Shown piece by piece: positions 6,747-14,271 of a stretch of DNA of 29,672 nucleotides; within the stretch, counting starts at the first letter, position 1; each line of letters opens with the position of its first letter. This stretch comes from DAOUBF01 sp034432795 (GTDB taxonomy: Bacteria; Chloroflexota; Anaerolineae; DSLN01). The stretch is taken from the NCBI GenBank assembly GCA_034432795.1, contig DAOUBF010000056.1:1-29672 (forward strand). The letters run 5' to 3'. The position numbers and the translations under genes were made by a program. The notes under the pieces were generated by a model. It ran no database searches and was not told the DNA's origin. It saw only the letters and a list, made by a program, of their open reading frames with translations.

Positions 6747-9581
6747 ATGCGTGTGCACTCCAGCCCCATCATCACCTCCAGGCTCCATCTGCGGGCCTGG
6801 CATCGTGGGTTGACGGCTCTGCTCTGGCTGGCTGTCCTGCCAGTCGGCATTCACTTCGCCCAACAGGTGATTGTCCCGGCAGAGAACTCGTTTACGCAGG
6901 GCTTCGCCGCCTATTACACGGCCTCGCGCCTGCTGCTGAGCGGCCAGTTTGACGCCCACGTGTACGACAACGCCTGGTTTGAGGCGCAGACGAGGGCGGC
7001 CATGAACGGCGAGGCCAGCGACATCTTTAACGTTAACCCGCCCTCCACTGCATGGATGATGGTTGGCCTGGCAACCTTATCGCCGCACACGGCGCGCATC
7101 GCCTGGACGCTGGACAACCTGGTGTTGCTGATGGCGGCGCTGGCCCTGCTCGGCGGAGAGTTGGGCCTGGGCAGGGCCGGGTTGGGCCTGCTGGCGCTCA
7201 TCGCGCTGGGGTTCACGCCGATCAGCGAGAACTTCAGGCTGGGTCAGGCGTACGTCCTGCTCCTATTCCTGTATGCGCTGGCCTTGCGCGGCTTTCTGCG
7301 CCGCGAGGATGGGCTGCTGGGCCTGAGCCTGGCGCTGCTGCTGGCGCTCAAAAGCGCGGGGGTGCCGCTGCTCCTGCTCCTTCTCTTGTGGCGGCGCTGG
7401 CGGGCGTTGGGCATCGCGCTGGCGGGGATCGCGTTCATCGTTGTGGGCAGCCTGCCCTGGATCGGGCTGGACACCTGGCGGGCCTACCTGCTGGCCCTGC
7501 CGGACATCGGACGTGGCCCCTGGGCCACCTCTATCTTCTACCAGACGACCAACAGCCTGTGGCAGCACCTGTTCCGCTATGACCCGCAATGGAATCCGGG
7601 CGCCGTCGCCGACCTGCCTGCGCTGGCCACTGTCCTGACGCTGTTGAGCGCAGGGGTGGCGCTGGCCGTCACCCTGCGCTATACCCGCCAGGACAAGCCC
7701 CCTGATCTGGTCTTCGCCGCTTTCGTCACCTTGTCGGTGCTCCTGGCGCCGGTGGGCGAGCAACACCACCATACGGTGCTGCTCCTGCCGTTGGCGGTCG
7801 TTCTGGCGCGTATCGGGCAGGCCAGCCACTCCCGGCTCACCACTGGACAGTGGCTGGAGGCCGCCCTGACCGCCGGGGCGCTGATCCTGCTGGCGAAGTA
7901 CATTGACCTGCGCCACGCGGAAACGGCAGGCTGGGGGGCGCTACTCTCCTATCCGAGGGTTTATGGCACCTGGCTGCTGTGGGCCGGGCTTATGCTCTGG
8001 CTCAAAATTGAGAACAGAGAAGGGAAGACGGCGGATAGGCGACCGGTGCCCGCCGTCCTCCGTCCCCCGTCCTCCGTCCTCCTGGGCCTGTTCGCGGTGG
8101 CGCTGGCGCTGCGCCTGGCGCTCATCCTCGCTTCCCGCTTTGATGGCCTGTACGGACAGGACGCCTTTGAGTATTACACATATGGCCGCGCCCTATGGGA
8201 GGCCAGAGGTCGGGTGCCTTTGCCGGGGCCGGTGTACTGGCCGCTGGGTTACCCCTATGTCATGTTGCTCGGCTTCCTGGTGACAGGCGTCCGGCCTTTG
8301 GGCGGCCAACTGATCAGCCTGCTGGCCGGGAGCGCCGCCGCGCCGCTGACCGCGCTTCTGGCCCGCGATGTACTGTTGCGTTTCGGGGCAGAGCGGGACA
8401 ACGCCTGGCGGGCCGCTTTGGTTGCCGGCGTGCTCATGGCCGCCTGCGGCCAACTCGTGCAGTCCAGCATTGTGGTGATGTCCGATGCTGCCGGCCTCTT
8501 CTGGGCCGTGCTCAGCGCCTGGGCGCTCGTCCGCGCCGAAGGGACGCGCCGCCCGGCCTGGCTGGTGTTATCCGCCTGCGCCCTGGCCGCCGCTACCATG
8601 ACGCGCTGGATCAACGGGCTGCTGATCCTGCCCTGGGCGGGGTACTGGCTCGCGGATATACGGCAGGGACGACGGATCAGCCTCTATCCTCTGTCCTCTA
8701 TTGTCCGTCCTCTTGCAGTCGCGCTGGTCGCCGCCGGGGTGGTCTTCGCGCCCCAGGCCGTGCAAAGCGCCGCCGACCCCAGCTCATCGGTTGGTCATAT
8801 CTGGCTCCAAGGCTGGCATCCGGCCAATGCACTGCGACGTAGCTTTATCAACCCGGATGGACTCTTTAACTACAGGTGGCCGGTGGCGCTATATTACGCT
8901 CAACCGGCTGTGCATCCTTTCTTTCTGTTCCCGGTGTTCACCCCGGCCCTGCTTATCGGGTTGGGGGTTGTGGGACGCGGGCTGATGAAAGGACAGCAGG
9001 TCGCTGGAGCCGCATTTCTACTCATTGGCTGGCCGCTAATTCAATATACTTTCCTGGCCGGCATCCCTTATGAGAATCAGCGCTTCGGGCTAGCCTTCTT
9101 TCCACCTCTGGCGGTTCTGGCCGGTGTTGGGGGCGATGCGCTGTGGGTGAAGGTGCGAATGCGGTGGGGGCGGGCCGTTCTGCTGGCGGCAGGCGCTATC
9201 GGGATCGCCGGGATGCTGTTCTGGGGCTGGCGCACGACGCTGGCCTCCCCCATCCAACTCAAGCAGGCCGACCTGGAAACGGCCCGGTGGGTGCAAAGCC
9301 AGGTGCCCGCTGATGCCCGCGTGCTGGCCTTCGGCCTCACCGCGACACTCCGGTTCTACACGCCGCTGGAGGTGCGCGAGTTCTTTAATGAAACGCCGGA
9401 AACGCTGGCCGCTCTCCTGGCCGATGGCCGCCCCACCTATCTTATCCTCCACGTGGGCAACGTGGAGACCCAATGGCAGGGCCGCTCGCCCCAGATCAAT
9501 TTGCACTGGCTGCGCGATAGGCCGGGACTGGAGGAGATTGGGGAGCGAAATGGGTATATACTCTACCGGGTCTTACAGTGA
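6747..9581 (+). CDS. Fused polytopic glycosyltransferase: GT87-like plus GT39/ArnT-like halves
   Basis: This 944-residue protein is built of two membrane glycosyltransferase-like halves. Residues 1-425 resemble the DUF2029/GT87 polyprenyl-phosphate mannosyltransferases (PimE type): FAAYYTASRLLL, NVNPPSTAWMM, ENFRLGQAYVLLLFLYALAL, then EQHHHTVLLLPLAVVL, with about ten hydrophobic helices. Residues 445-944 resemble a GT39/GT83 protein: GLYGQDAFEYYTYGRALWE with the acidic loop after the first helix, many helices, then a soluble tail. Each half alone is a usual full-length size. The joining segment (about 425-445) is encoded by repeat DNA with a 7-bp tandem array, so this may be two genes fused by a repeat. 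Substrates are unknown; both families use polyprenyl-phosphate sugars and act outside the membrane. The ATG lacks a strong ribosome site. Confidence 0.75.
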   Translation: MRVHSSPIITSRLHLRAWHRGLTALLWLAVLPVGIHFAQQVIVPAENSFTQGFAAYYTASRLLLSGQFDAHVYDNAWFEAQTRAAMNGEASDIFNVNPPSTAWMMVGLATLSPHTARIAWTLDNLVLLMAALALLGGELGLGRAGLGLLALIALGFTPISENFRLGQAYVLLLFLYALALRGFLRREDGLLGLSLALLLALKSAGVPLLLLLLLWRRWRALGIALAGIAFIVVGSLPWIGLDTWRAYLLALPDIGRGPWATSIFYQTTNSLWQHLFRYDPQWNPGAVADLPALATVLTLLSAGVALAVTLRYTRQDKPPDLVFAAFVTLSVLLAPVGEQHHHTVLLLPLAVVLARIGQASHSRLTTGQWLEAALTAGALILLAKYIDLRHAETAGWGALLSYPRVYGTWLLWAGLMLWLKIENREGKTADRRPVPAVLRPPSSVLLGLFAVALALRLALILASRFDGLYGQDAFEYYTYGRALWEARGRVPLPGPVYWPLGYPYVMLLGFLVTGVRPLGGQLISLLAGSAAAPLTALLARDVLLRFGAERDNAWRAALVAGVLMAACGQLVQSSIVVMSDAAGLFWAVLSAWALVRAEGTRRPAWLVLSACALAAATMTRWINGLLILPWAGYWLADIRQGRRISLYPLSSIVRPLAVALVAAGVVFAPQAVQSAADPSSSVGHIWLQGWHPANALRRSFINPDGLFNYRWPVALYYAQPAVHPFFLFPVFTPALLIGLGVVGRGLMKGQQVAGAAFLLIGWPLIQYTFLAGIPYENQRFGLAFFPPLAVLAGVGGDALWVKVRMRWGRAVLLAAGAIGIAGMLFWGWRTTLASPIQLKQADLETARWVQSQVPADARVLAFGLTATLRFYTPLEVREFFNETPETLAALLADGRPTYLILHVGNVETQWQGRSPQINLHWLRDRPGLEEIGERNGYILYRVLQ
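8027..8081 (+). repeat. Inverted repeat and 7-bp tandem array inside the fused gene
   Basis: GACGGCGG (8027-8034) pairs with CCGCCGTC (8050-8057). From 8054 to 8081 run four heptamers: CGTCCTC, CGTCCCC, CGTCCTC, CGTCCTC. The array encodes the linker between the two halves of the protein. Similar words lie in the coding DNA at 8686-8714 and near 2058-2115, and in the noncoding DNA at 9693-9722. Confidence 0.65.
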
Positions 9582-9586
9582 TCCGA

Positions 9587-9604
9587 ACCGGGCTAAAGCC
9601 CGGT
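9587..9604. repeat. Small hairpin after the fused glycosyltransferase gene
   Basis: ACCGGGCT (9587-9594) and AGCCCGGT (9597-9604) form a perfect eight-pair stem five bases after the stop codon. No T-run follows, so termination is uncertain. Confidence 0.5.
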
Positions 9605-9637
9605 ACCGGGCCGTTACCAGCTTGATCTACTGCGCGG

Positions 9638-9663
9638 CCCCTCCCCCGGGGTCCTGGGAGGGG
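9638..9663. repeat. C-run/G-run hairpin repeat
   Basis: CCCCTCCC (9638-9645) pairs with GGGAGGGG (9656-9663). It belongs to the same loose family as 6542-6610 and 15625-15647, and lies in the short gap before the GT4 gene. Confidence 0.5.
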
Positions 9664-9730
9664 GGACGAGGATCGGGAGAAGATGTATGACACAGGACGG
9701 GGGACGAAAGGAGGGAGGAGAGACGCCGCT

Positions 9731-10915
9731 ATGAAGGTCGCCTGGGTCGTCCCTGGCTTCAGCAGCGACGAGCGCGACTGGTGTATCCCGGCGCTGCTGG
9801 ACCTGGCGCGCGTGTTGGCGCAGCAGGCCGAACTGCACATCTTCAGCCTGCGCTATCCTCATCGGCGGGCCGTGTACCCCGTCTACGGCGCGACTGTGCA
9901 CAGCTTCGGCGGCGGGTTGGACAGCGACTGGCGGGCGCTGCGCTTGTGGGGGCAGGCCCTGGCCGCCATTCGTGCGGAAGCGCGGCGCGGGCGCTTTGCT
10001 GTGTTCCACGCCTTCTGGCTGCAGGATGCGGGGACGGTGGCCACGCTGGCCGCGCTCCTCACGCGCACGCCGACGATCCTCAGTCTGGGCGGCGCCGAGA
10101 TGGCCCGCCTGCCCGACATCGGCTATGGCGAACAGCTTCACCCGCGCCAGGCCGCGATCATGCGCTTCAGCCTGCGCCGCGCGGCCTGGGTCACCGGCGG
10201 CTCGCGCTACATCCTTGATCTGACGCGCCCTCACTTGCCGCCTGCGGCCTGGGCGAAGCTTCGCCTGGCCCCGCTGGGGGTGGATACGACGCGGTTTTCG
10301 CCCTCACCCCACTTCCCCTCCGCCCCAGGCCTGGGGAGAGGGAAGAAAGGTGAGGAGCCACATGGTCCCCGCCTGCTCCATGTCGGCTCGTTGCTGCCGG
10401 TCAAAGACCAGGCGACGCTGCTGCGGGCGCTGCGGCGCGTCGCGGATGTGGAGCCGGGTGTACACCTGACGATTGTCGGCGGCGGGCCGCTGGAAGGTCA
10501 TCTGCGCCGCCTTTGCAGTGAGCTTGGCCTGGAAAGCCAGGTGACATTCGCGGGCGCCATCTCCCATGACCGTCTGCCGGACTACTACCGCGACGCCGAC
10601 CTGTTCGTGCTTTCCTCGCGCCACGAGGCCCAGAATATGGCGGTATTAGAGGCCGCCGCCTGTGGCCTGCCCGCCGTAGGGACGGCGGTGGGCGTTCTCC
10701 CCGACCTGGCGCCCGAAGCCGCCTGGGCCGTGCCGGTTGGCGATGCGGCGGCGTTGGCCGAGGCGATCATCGCCCTGTGGCACGACCCGCCGCGCCGGGC
10801 GGCGATGGCCCAGGCGGCTTGGGCCATCGTCGCTGCCGAGTACAGCCTGGAACGCGCCGCCGACCGCTTCTGGGAACTGTATCAGGCGGCGCTTCAACGC
10901 TCATCCAGCCAGTAG
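9731..10915 (+). CDS. GT4-family glycosyltransferase with repeat-encoded insertion
   Basis: This 394-residue cytoplasmic GT-B enzyme has an N-terminal domain beginning MKVAWVVPGFSSDERDW and containing VFHAFWLQDAG and ILSLGGAEMARL. The donor domain has RLLHVGSLLPVKDQATLLRA, HLTIVGGGPLEGHL, DLFVLSSRHEAQNMAVLEAA (the EX7E glutamates) and GLPAVGTAVG. The ATG at 9731 has a GGAGGGAGGAG run at a good distance; the frame extends to 9683, but that part is repeat DNA. About 19 residues between GVDTTRF and RLLHVGS come from an inverted repeat at 10302-10355 that has stayed in frame in the interdomain loop. Its end overlaps the convergent GT39 gene by 22 bases. Acceptor and donor sugars are unknown. Confidence 0.85.
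   Translation: MKVAWVVPGFSSDERDWCIPALLDLARVLAQQAELHIFSLRYPHRRAVYPVYGATVHSFGGGLDSDWRALRLWGQALAAIRAEARRGRFAVFHAFWLQDAGTVATLAALLTRTPTILSLGGAEMARLPDIGYGEQLHPRQAAIMRFSLRRAAWVTGGSRYILDLTRPHLPPAAWAKLRLAPLGVDTTRFSPSPHFPSAPGLGRGKKGEEPHGPRLLHVGSLLPVKDQATLLRALRRVADVEPGVHLTIVGGGPLEGHLRRLCSELGLESQVTFAGAISHDRLPDYYRDADLFVLSSRHEAQNMAVLEAAACGLPAVGTAVGVLPDLAPEAAWAVPVGDAAALAEAIIALWHDPPRRAAMAQAAWAIVAAEYSLERAADRFWELYQAALQRSSSQ
10302..10355. repeat. Inverted-repeat element inside the GT4 coding sequence
   Basis: The outer arms CCTCACC (10302-10308) and GGTGAGG (10349-10355) enclose CTTCCCCTC/GAGAGGGAAG-type inner arms and a CCCCAGGCCTGGGG core. The wording matches the C-run/G-run intergenic hairpins elsewhere in the window, yet here it is translated without a stop. 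Confidence 0.7.
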
Positions 10916-12450
10916 ATGCGCATTGGGCCATAGGAGGCGTCGTTCACCTGCGCCACCAGCCGCGCCTGATGCCGCTCCATGAAGCCCCAAAACGCCTGCC
11001 ATTTGGCGTGATCGGGATGGTCCGGGTGGGCGATCTCCTCCAGGTACGCGCCCATACGGGCATCAATCAACACCACGTCCGCCGCCTGCATCTCTAGCGC
11101 CTGATCAAGCGGGAGGGGATAGGGGGTATAGCGGGGGTCGTTCAGGAAGAAGGGCACGAGCAGGGCACGATAGTCTGTGTGGCGCAGGCCCAGCCAGTAG
11201 TTCTGCAACCCCAGCACGCGCGCGCCCGGCGGGATGTATTCGGCCACCTGCGCCATATACACCTCATAGGGCGTCGTGTGCGGCCCGGCAGCGAGCAGCC
11301 CGGCGATGCGCCACAGGCCCTCAAGGCCGACGGTCAGGGCGATGGCGATCACCAGCAGCCTGCCCCAGGCCTGCCTGCGCGCCCACAAGCGCACCGCGCC
11401 CCAGCCACCGGCGATGGCCACGAGTGGCCACAACGTCACAGCATAGCTGGGCGTCTTCAACGCCAGGAGCAGCGCGAACAGGACCTCTATCGTCGCCAGG
11501 GGGAGTACAACAGCGCGTGCGTTCCGGTCGCCGCGCCAGGCCCGCCCGGCCAGGGCGGTCAGCGCGGCCAGCATCCCGATCACGCCACACCATGTCCCTA
11601 ACCCAAGGGGCATCCCCCCGCCGGCCTCACCCGTGTTGAGGGCATAGCGCCGCACCTCAGTCGCCAGGTTATTCAGGTAGAAGCCGGGATTGAGCAGGTC
11701 AAAGCGGTCGGCGTAGTTGCGGTTCTGGTGAATGAAATCGGAGACATCGGTTGAGATGTAGGCCAGCCAGGGCAGCCAGGGGAGGATAAACCCCAGCACC
11801 AGCCAGGCAAAGGCATGGCGCGACCGCCTCGCCGTGAGCGTCAGGAGCAGGAGAGCAGGCAGCCAGAAGGCACCGTAGAGATGGCTGACCCCGGCCAGGC
11901 CCGCCAGTGCCCCGCTGAGGAGATAGCGCCAGGCGCGGCCATCCGTCTGCGCTTTAAGCCAGGCGGCCAGGCTCGCCAGGCCAAAGACCGGCACGGCAAT
12001 GTCGTAGCGCACGATGCGGGCCTGGTCAAGCAGCGGAATGCCGGTCAGGTGGGTGGCGTTGATCGGCGCCAGGCGGGCGAGGAGCAGGCTAAGCACGGCC
12101 ACCGCCCCGGCACGCGCCCCGAACAGCCTGCGCCCCAGCGCAAACGTGAGGGACAAAACCACGAGCGCCAGGAGCAGCGAGACCAGCCGCGCCTGGAACA
12201 GCCCGGCGCCCCACAGGCGGAACGCCCCCGCCAGCATCAGCGGGTACAGCGGCATAAAGGCGTAATAATGGCGCTCCATGCCGAAGAAGCCGGTGAACAT
12301 GTCTGAACCGTACACGCCCTGGGTGGCCAGTTTATAGGCGGGGGAGGCCTGCCAGGATTCGTCCTCGTGCAGGACGGGCACGGCGCGGAGACCGCTCAGG
12401 CTCAGCGCCCAGAAGACGAGCAGGGCGAGGAGGAGGATGCGGCGTGACAT
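10894..12450 (-). CDS. GT39/ArnT-like membrane glycosyltransferase
   Basis: This 518-residue protein has about eleven hydrophobic segments and a C-terminal soluble tail. After the first helix comes VPVLHEDESWQASPAYKLA, whose HEDES acidic pair matches the catalytic first-loop Asp/Glu of PMT and ArnT-like enzymes. MPLYPLMLAGAFRLWG and the following helices match the PMT_2 domain. Such enzymes move a sugar from a polyprenyl-phosphate carrier to a lipid or protein outside the cytoplasmic membrane; the sugar cannot be told. It lies 41 bases downstream of the Rieske gene on the same strand. A TATACT (12460-12465, minus) just upstream suggests it may have its own start. Its 3' end overlaps the convergent GT4 gene. 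Confidence 0.8.
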   Translation of the reverse strand: MSRRILLLALLVFWALSLSGLRAVPVLHEDESWQASPAYKLATQGVYGSDMFTGFFGMERHYYAFMPLYPLMLAGAFRLWGAGLFQARLVSLLLALVVLSLTFALGRRLFGARAGAVAVLSLLLARLAPINATHLTGIPLLDQARIVRYDIAVPVFGLASLAAWLKAQTDGRAWRYLLSGALAGLAGVSHLYGAFWLPALLLLTLTARRSRHAFAWLVLGFILPWLPWLAYISTDVSDFIHQNRNYADRFDLLNPGFYLNNLATEVRRYALNTGEAGGGMPLGLGTWCGVIGMLAALTALAGRAWRGDRNARAVVLPLATIEVLFALLLALKTPSYAVTLWPLVAIAGGWGAVRLWARRQAWGRLLVIAIALTVGLEGLWRIAGLLAAGPHTTPYEVYMAQVAEYIPPGARVLGLQNYWLGLRHTDYRALLVPFFLNDPRYTPYPLPLDQALEMQAADVVLIDARMGAYLEEIAHPDHPDHAKWQAFWGFMERHQARLVAQVNDASYGPMRIYWLDER

Positions 12451-12491
12451 CGCCTGGCGAGTATAAACGCTTCCGGCGCGTTGTGCCAGCC

Positions 12492-12989
12492 CTATGTCAC
12501 TGCCAGGCGAAACCCGGCATCCACTTCCTGGGCGAGGTGAAGCACCACGCGCCCCTCGTCGTCCAGTTCCAGCGCCAGGCGCGCCAGCGGCCTTTGCGCC
12601 GGGCCTTGTACCACCGCGCCATCGGCGTCAAAGCGGCTGGCGTGGCAGGGACAGGAGAAGCCTGCACTGGCGCGCTGCACCAGGCAGCCCAGATGCGTGC
12701 ACGTCGCGCTGATGGCGTATAGCCCGCGCATGTCGCGCCCGATGAAGGCGCGGCCCCCGGCAACCGGGGTGAGGGCACCAACCGGGTAAACTTCGGGGCG
12801 GTCAAGGGTGAAAGTCACGGGCGGCCCGGCCTGGGCGAAGCCGAGGAAGCGGCCCAGCGCCACGAGCGCGGCGCCCAGTGTGGCCCATAATGCCCCGCGC
12901 CAGGCCAGCGTCAGAAAGTCGCGGCGAGAGAGGCGGGCTTCCTGGCTCAGTTCCGGATCGTCAGGGGTGGGTGTAGGCATGGCACGCAT
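12492..12989 (-). CDS. Rieske [2Fe-2S] protein of a bc-type complex
   Basis: This protein of up to 165 residues has a Tat-type N terminus (SRRDFLTLAWRGAL) that also forms the membrane anchor, followed by a Rieske fold. The cluster-binding boxes are complete: CTHLGC (Cys97, His99, disulfide Cys102) and CPCHASRF (Cys113, Cys115 of the disulfide, His116, Ser118), then GPAQRPLARL as the Pro loop. It would take an electron from quinol at the Qo site of the cytochrome b encoded two genes upstream, outside the membrane. The starts at 12989 and 12980 both overlap the preceding cytochrome c gene; neither has a strong ribosome site, implying translational coupling. It is the last respiratory gene of the run. 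Confidence 0.93.
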   Translation of the reverse strand: MRAMPTPTPDDPELSQEARLSRRDFLTLAWRGALWATLGAALVALGRFLGFAQAGPPVTFTLDRPEVYPVGALTPVAGGRAFIGRDMRGLYAISATCTHLGCLVQRASAGFSCPCHASRFDADGAVVQGPAQRPLARLALELDDEGRVVLHLAQEVDAGFRLAVT

Positions 12990-14271
12990 GGCAATAGCGC
13001 GAGGCCTGCTCGTCCGGCTTCTGCTGACAGGCAGAGCCTGTGACCAGGGGTACCTCCAGCACCTGTCCGCTCACCTTCAGCGTCTGCAGGAATTTGCCGT
13101 CCACGAAGCGAACGGCGCCCAGCTTCTCGCCACGTTCGGTGAGCACAACGGTATCGCCCACCTGAAGCGTATAGCGGCCATTGAGCCGCGCCCGCCGCAA
13201 TTCCACATCGTTGGGATCGGTGATCGTCACCGTCCTGGGCGGTTCGGTCAGTGTGCCATGACAGGTCTTGCACTGGATATACTGGATGTCCAGCTTGCTG
13301 CTATAGAGGTCACCGTCGCCCATGGCCTCCGTTGAGGTATGACAGTCAATGCAATCCAGCTCCCATTCGCACCGGGTGAACTGGCCGATGGGCTGGTAGA
13401 TGTCGCGCAGCCGGTCTTCGGGCAGGGGCGCGCCGGAGAGGGGCAAATCGGGGCGCGGCAGGAAGGCCATCTGCCGCAGTGAGTAGTTGCCGCGGTTGTG
13501 GCAGGCGTTGCAGGTGGTGTAGGGGATGGCCGTCGTCAGGCGATGGGCGACCGGATGGCCCGGCTGGGTCTTGCTGATGGCGGGGTCGCCGCTTCGGGAT
13601 AGCCCATCGCTGCTGTACAGCACATGGCAGGCCGCGCAACCGGTCCCACGGTAATAATACGGCTGCATGACCGGCTGAGCCGAGAGGTGACAGGTGAGGC
13701 AGTTCGCAGCGAAAGCGCGCACCGGCTGGGGGTCGCCCAACGCCGCCGGATCAAATGGCGCCAACTCCGGCACGGCGCGATCCGAGGCGACCCGATCATC
13801 GCGGATGGCGAAGACGCCGAAGCGGGCGATGGCATCGGGCTGGGCGCCGAACGCCCGACGCACCTGGGCGATGGCGCCGGCGTAGGTCGCCTGTACGCTT
13901 GTCATGGCGCGGTGGATGTGGTCGCGCTGAGCCTCGGCGCTGCCGGAATGGCAGTCCGAGCCGCCGCAGGAGGCCTCTACCACGCTGAAATCGGAGGGGT
14001 TCCTCCCGCCGCGCAGGCCAGTATGGGCCAGGGTCTTGTCCAACGCCAGCGCGTTCCCGCCATGGCAGCGCACACAGCCAAACGTCGCCAGCGGGTGCGA
14101 GGGGCTGATCTCTTCAATGCCCTCGTGGCACGTCAGGCACAGCTCCGGCTTGCCGGTGAGCGTCGGCGTGAGCGTTTTGGGCGTGGGCGAGCGCAGTTCA
14201 CGCGCCACTGCCAGCGCGACGACGGCGAGCAACAAAAGCGCGGCAGAGACCAGACGGCGGTCGGGATTCAT
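12961..14271 (-). CDS. Multihaem cytochrome c with nine haem sites
   Basis: This 436-residue secreted or membrane-anchored cytochrome has an N-terminal hydrophobic segment (residues 7-24). Haem sites are CLTCH (45-49), CVRCH (66-70), a CX4CH site CGGSDCH (102-108), CLTCH (191-195), CAACH (212-216), CNACH (254-258), CIDCH (307-311), CKTCH (334-338) and CHACH (427-431). A stretch of some 90 residues without haem sites (338-427) looks beta-rich. The start at 14271 forms an ATGA overlap with the cytochrome b stop; the open frame continues upstream, but only as an antisense-like Arg/Pro-rich shadow of cytochrome b. Placement between cytochrome b and Rieske genes suggests it replaces cytochrome c1 or f as electron acceptor. 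It is not a family I can name. Confidence 0.9.
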   Translation of the reverse strand: MNPDRRLVSAALLLLAVVALAVARELRSPTPKTLTPTLTGKPELCLTCHEGIEEISPSHPLATFGCVRCHGGNALALDKTLAHTGLRGGRNPSDFSVVEASCGGSDCHSGSAEAQRDHIHRAMTSVQATYAGAIAQVRRAFGAQPDAIARFGVFAIRDDRVASDRAVPELAPFDPAALGDPQPVRAFAANCLTCHLSAQPVMQPYYYRGTGCAACHVLYSSDGLSRSGDPAISKTQPGHPVAHRLTTAIPYTTCNACHNRGNYSLRQMAFLPRPDLPLSGAPLPEDRLRDIYQPIGQFTRCEWELDCIDCHTSTEAMGDGDLYSSKLDIQYIQCKTCHGTLTEPPRTVTITDPNDVELRRARLNGRYTLQVGDTVVLTERGEKLGAVRFVDGKFLQTLKVSGQVLEVPLVTGSACQQKPDEQASRYCHACHAYTHP

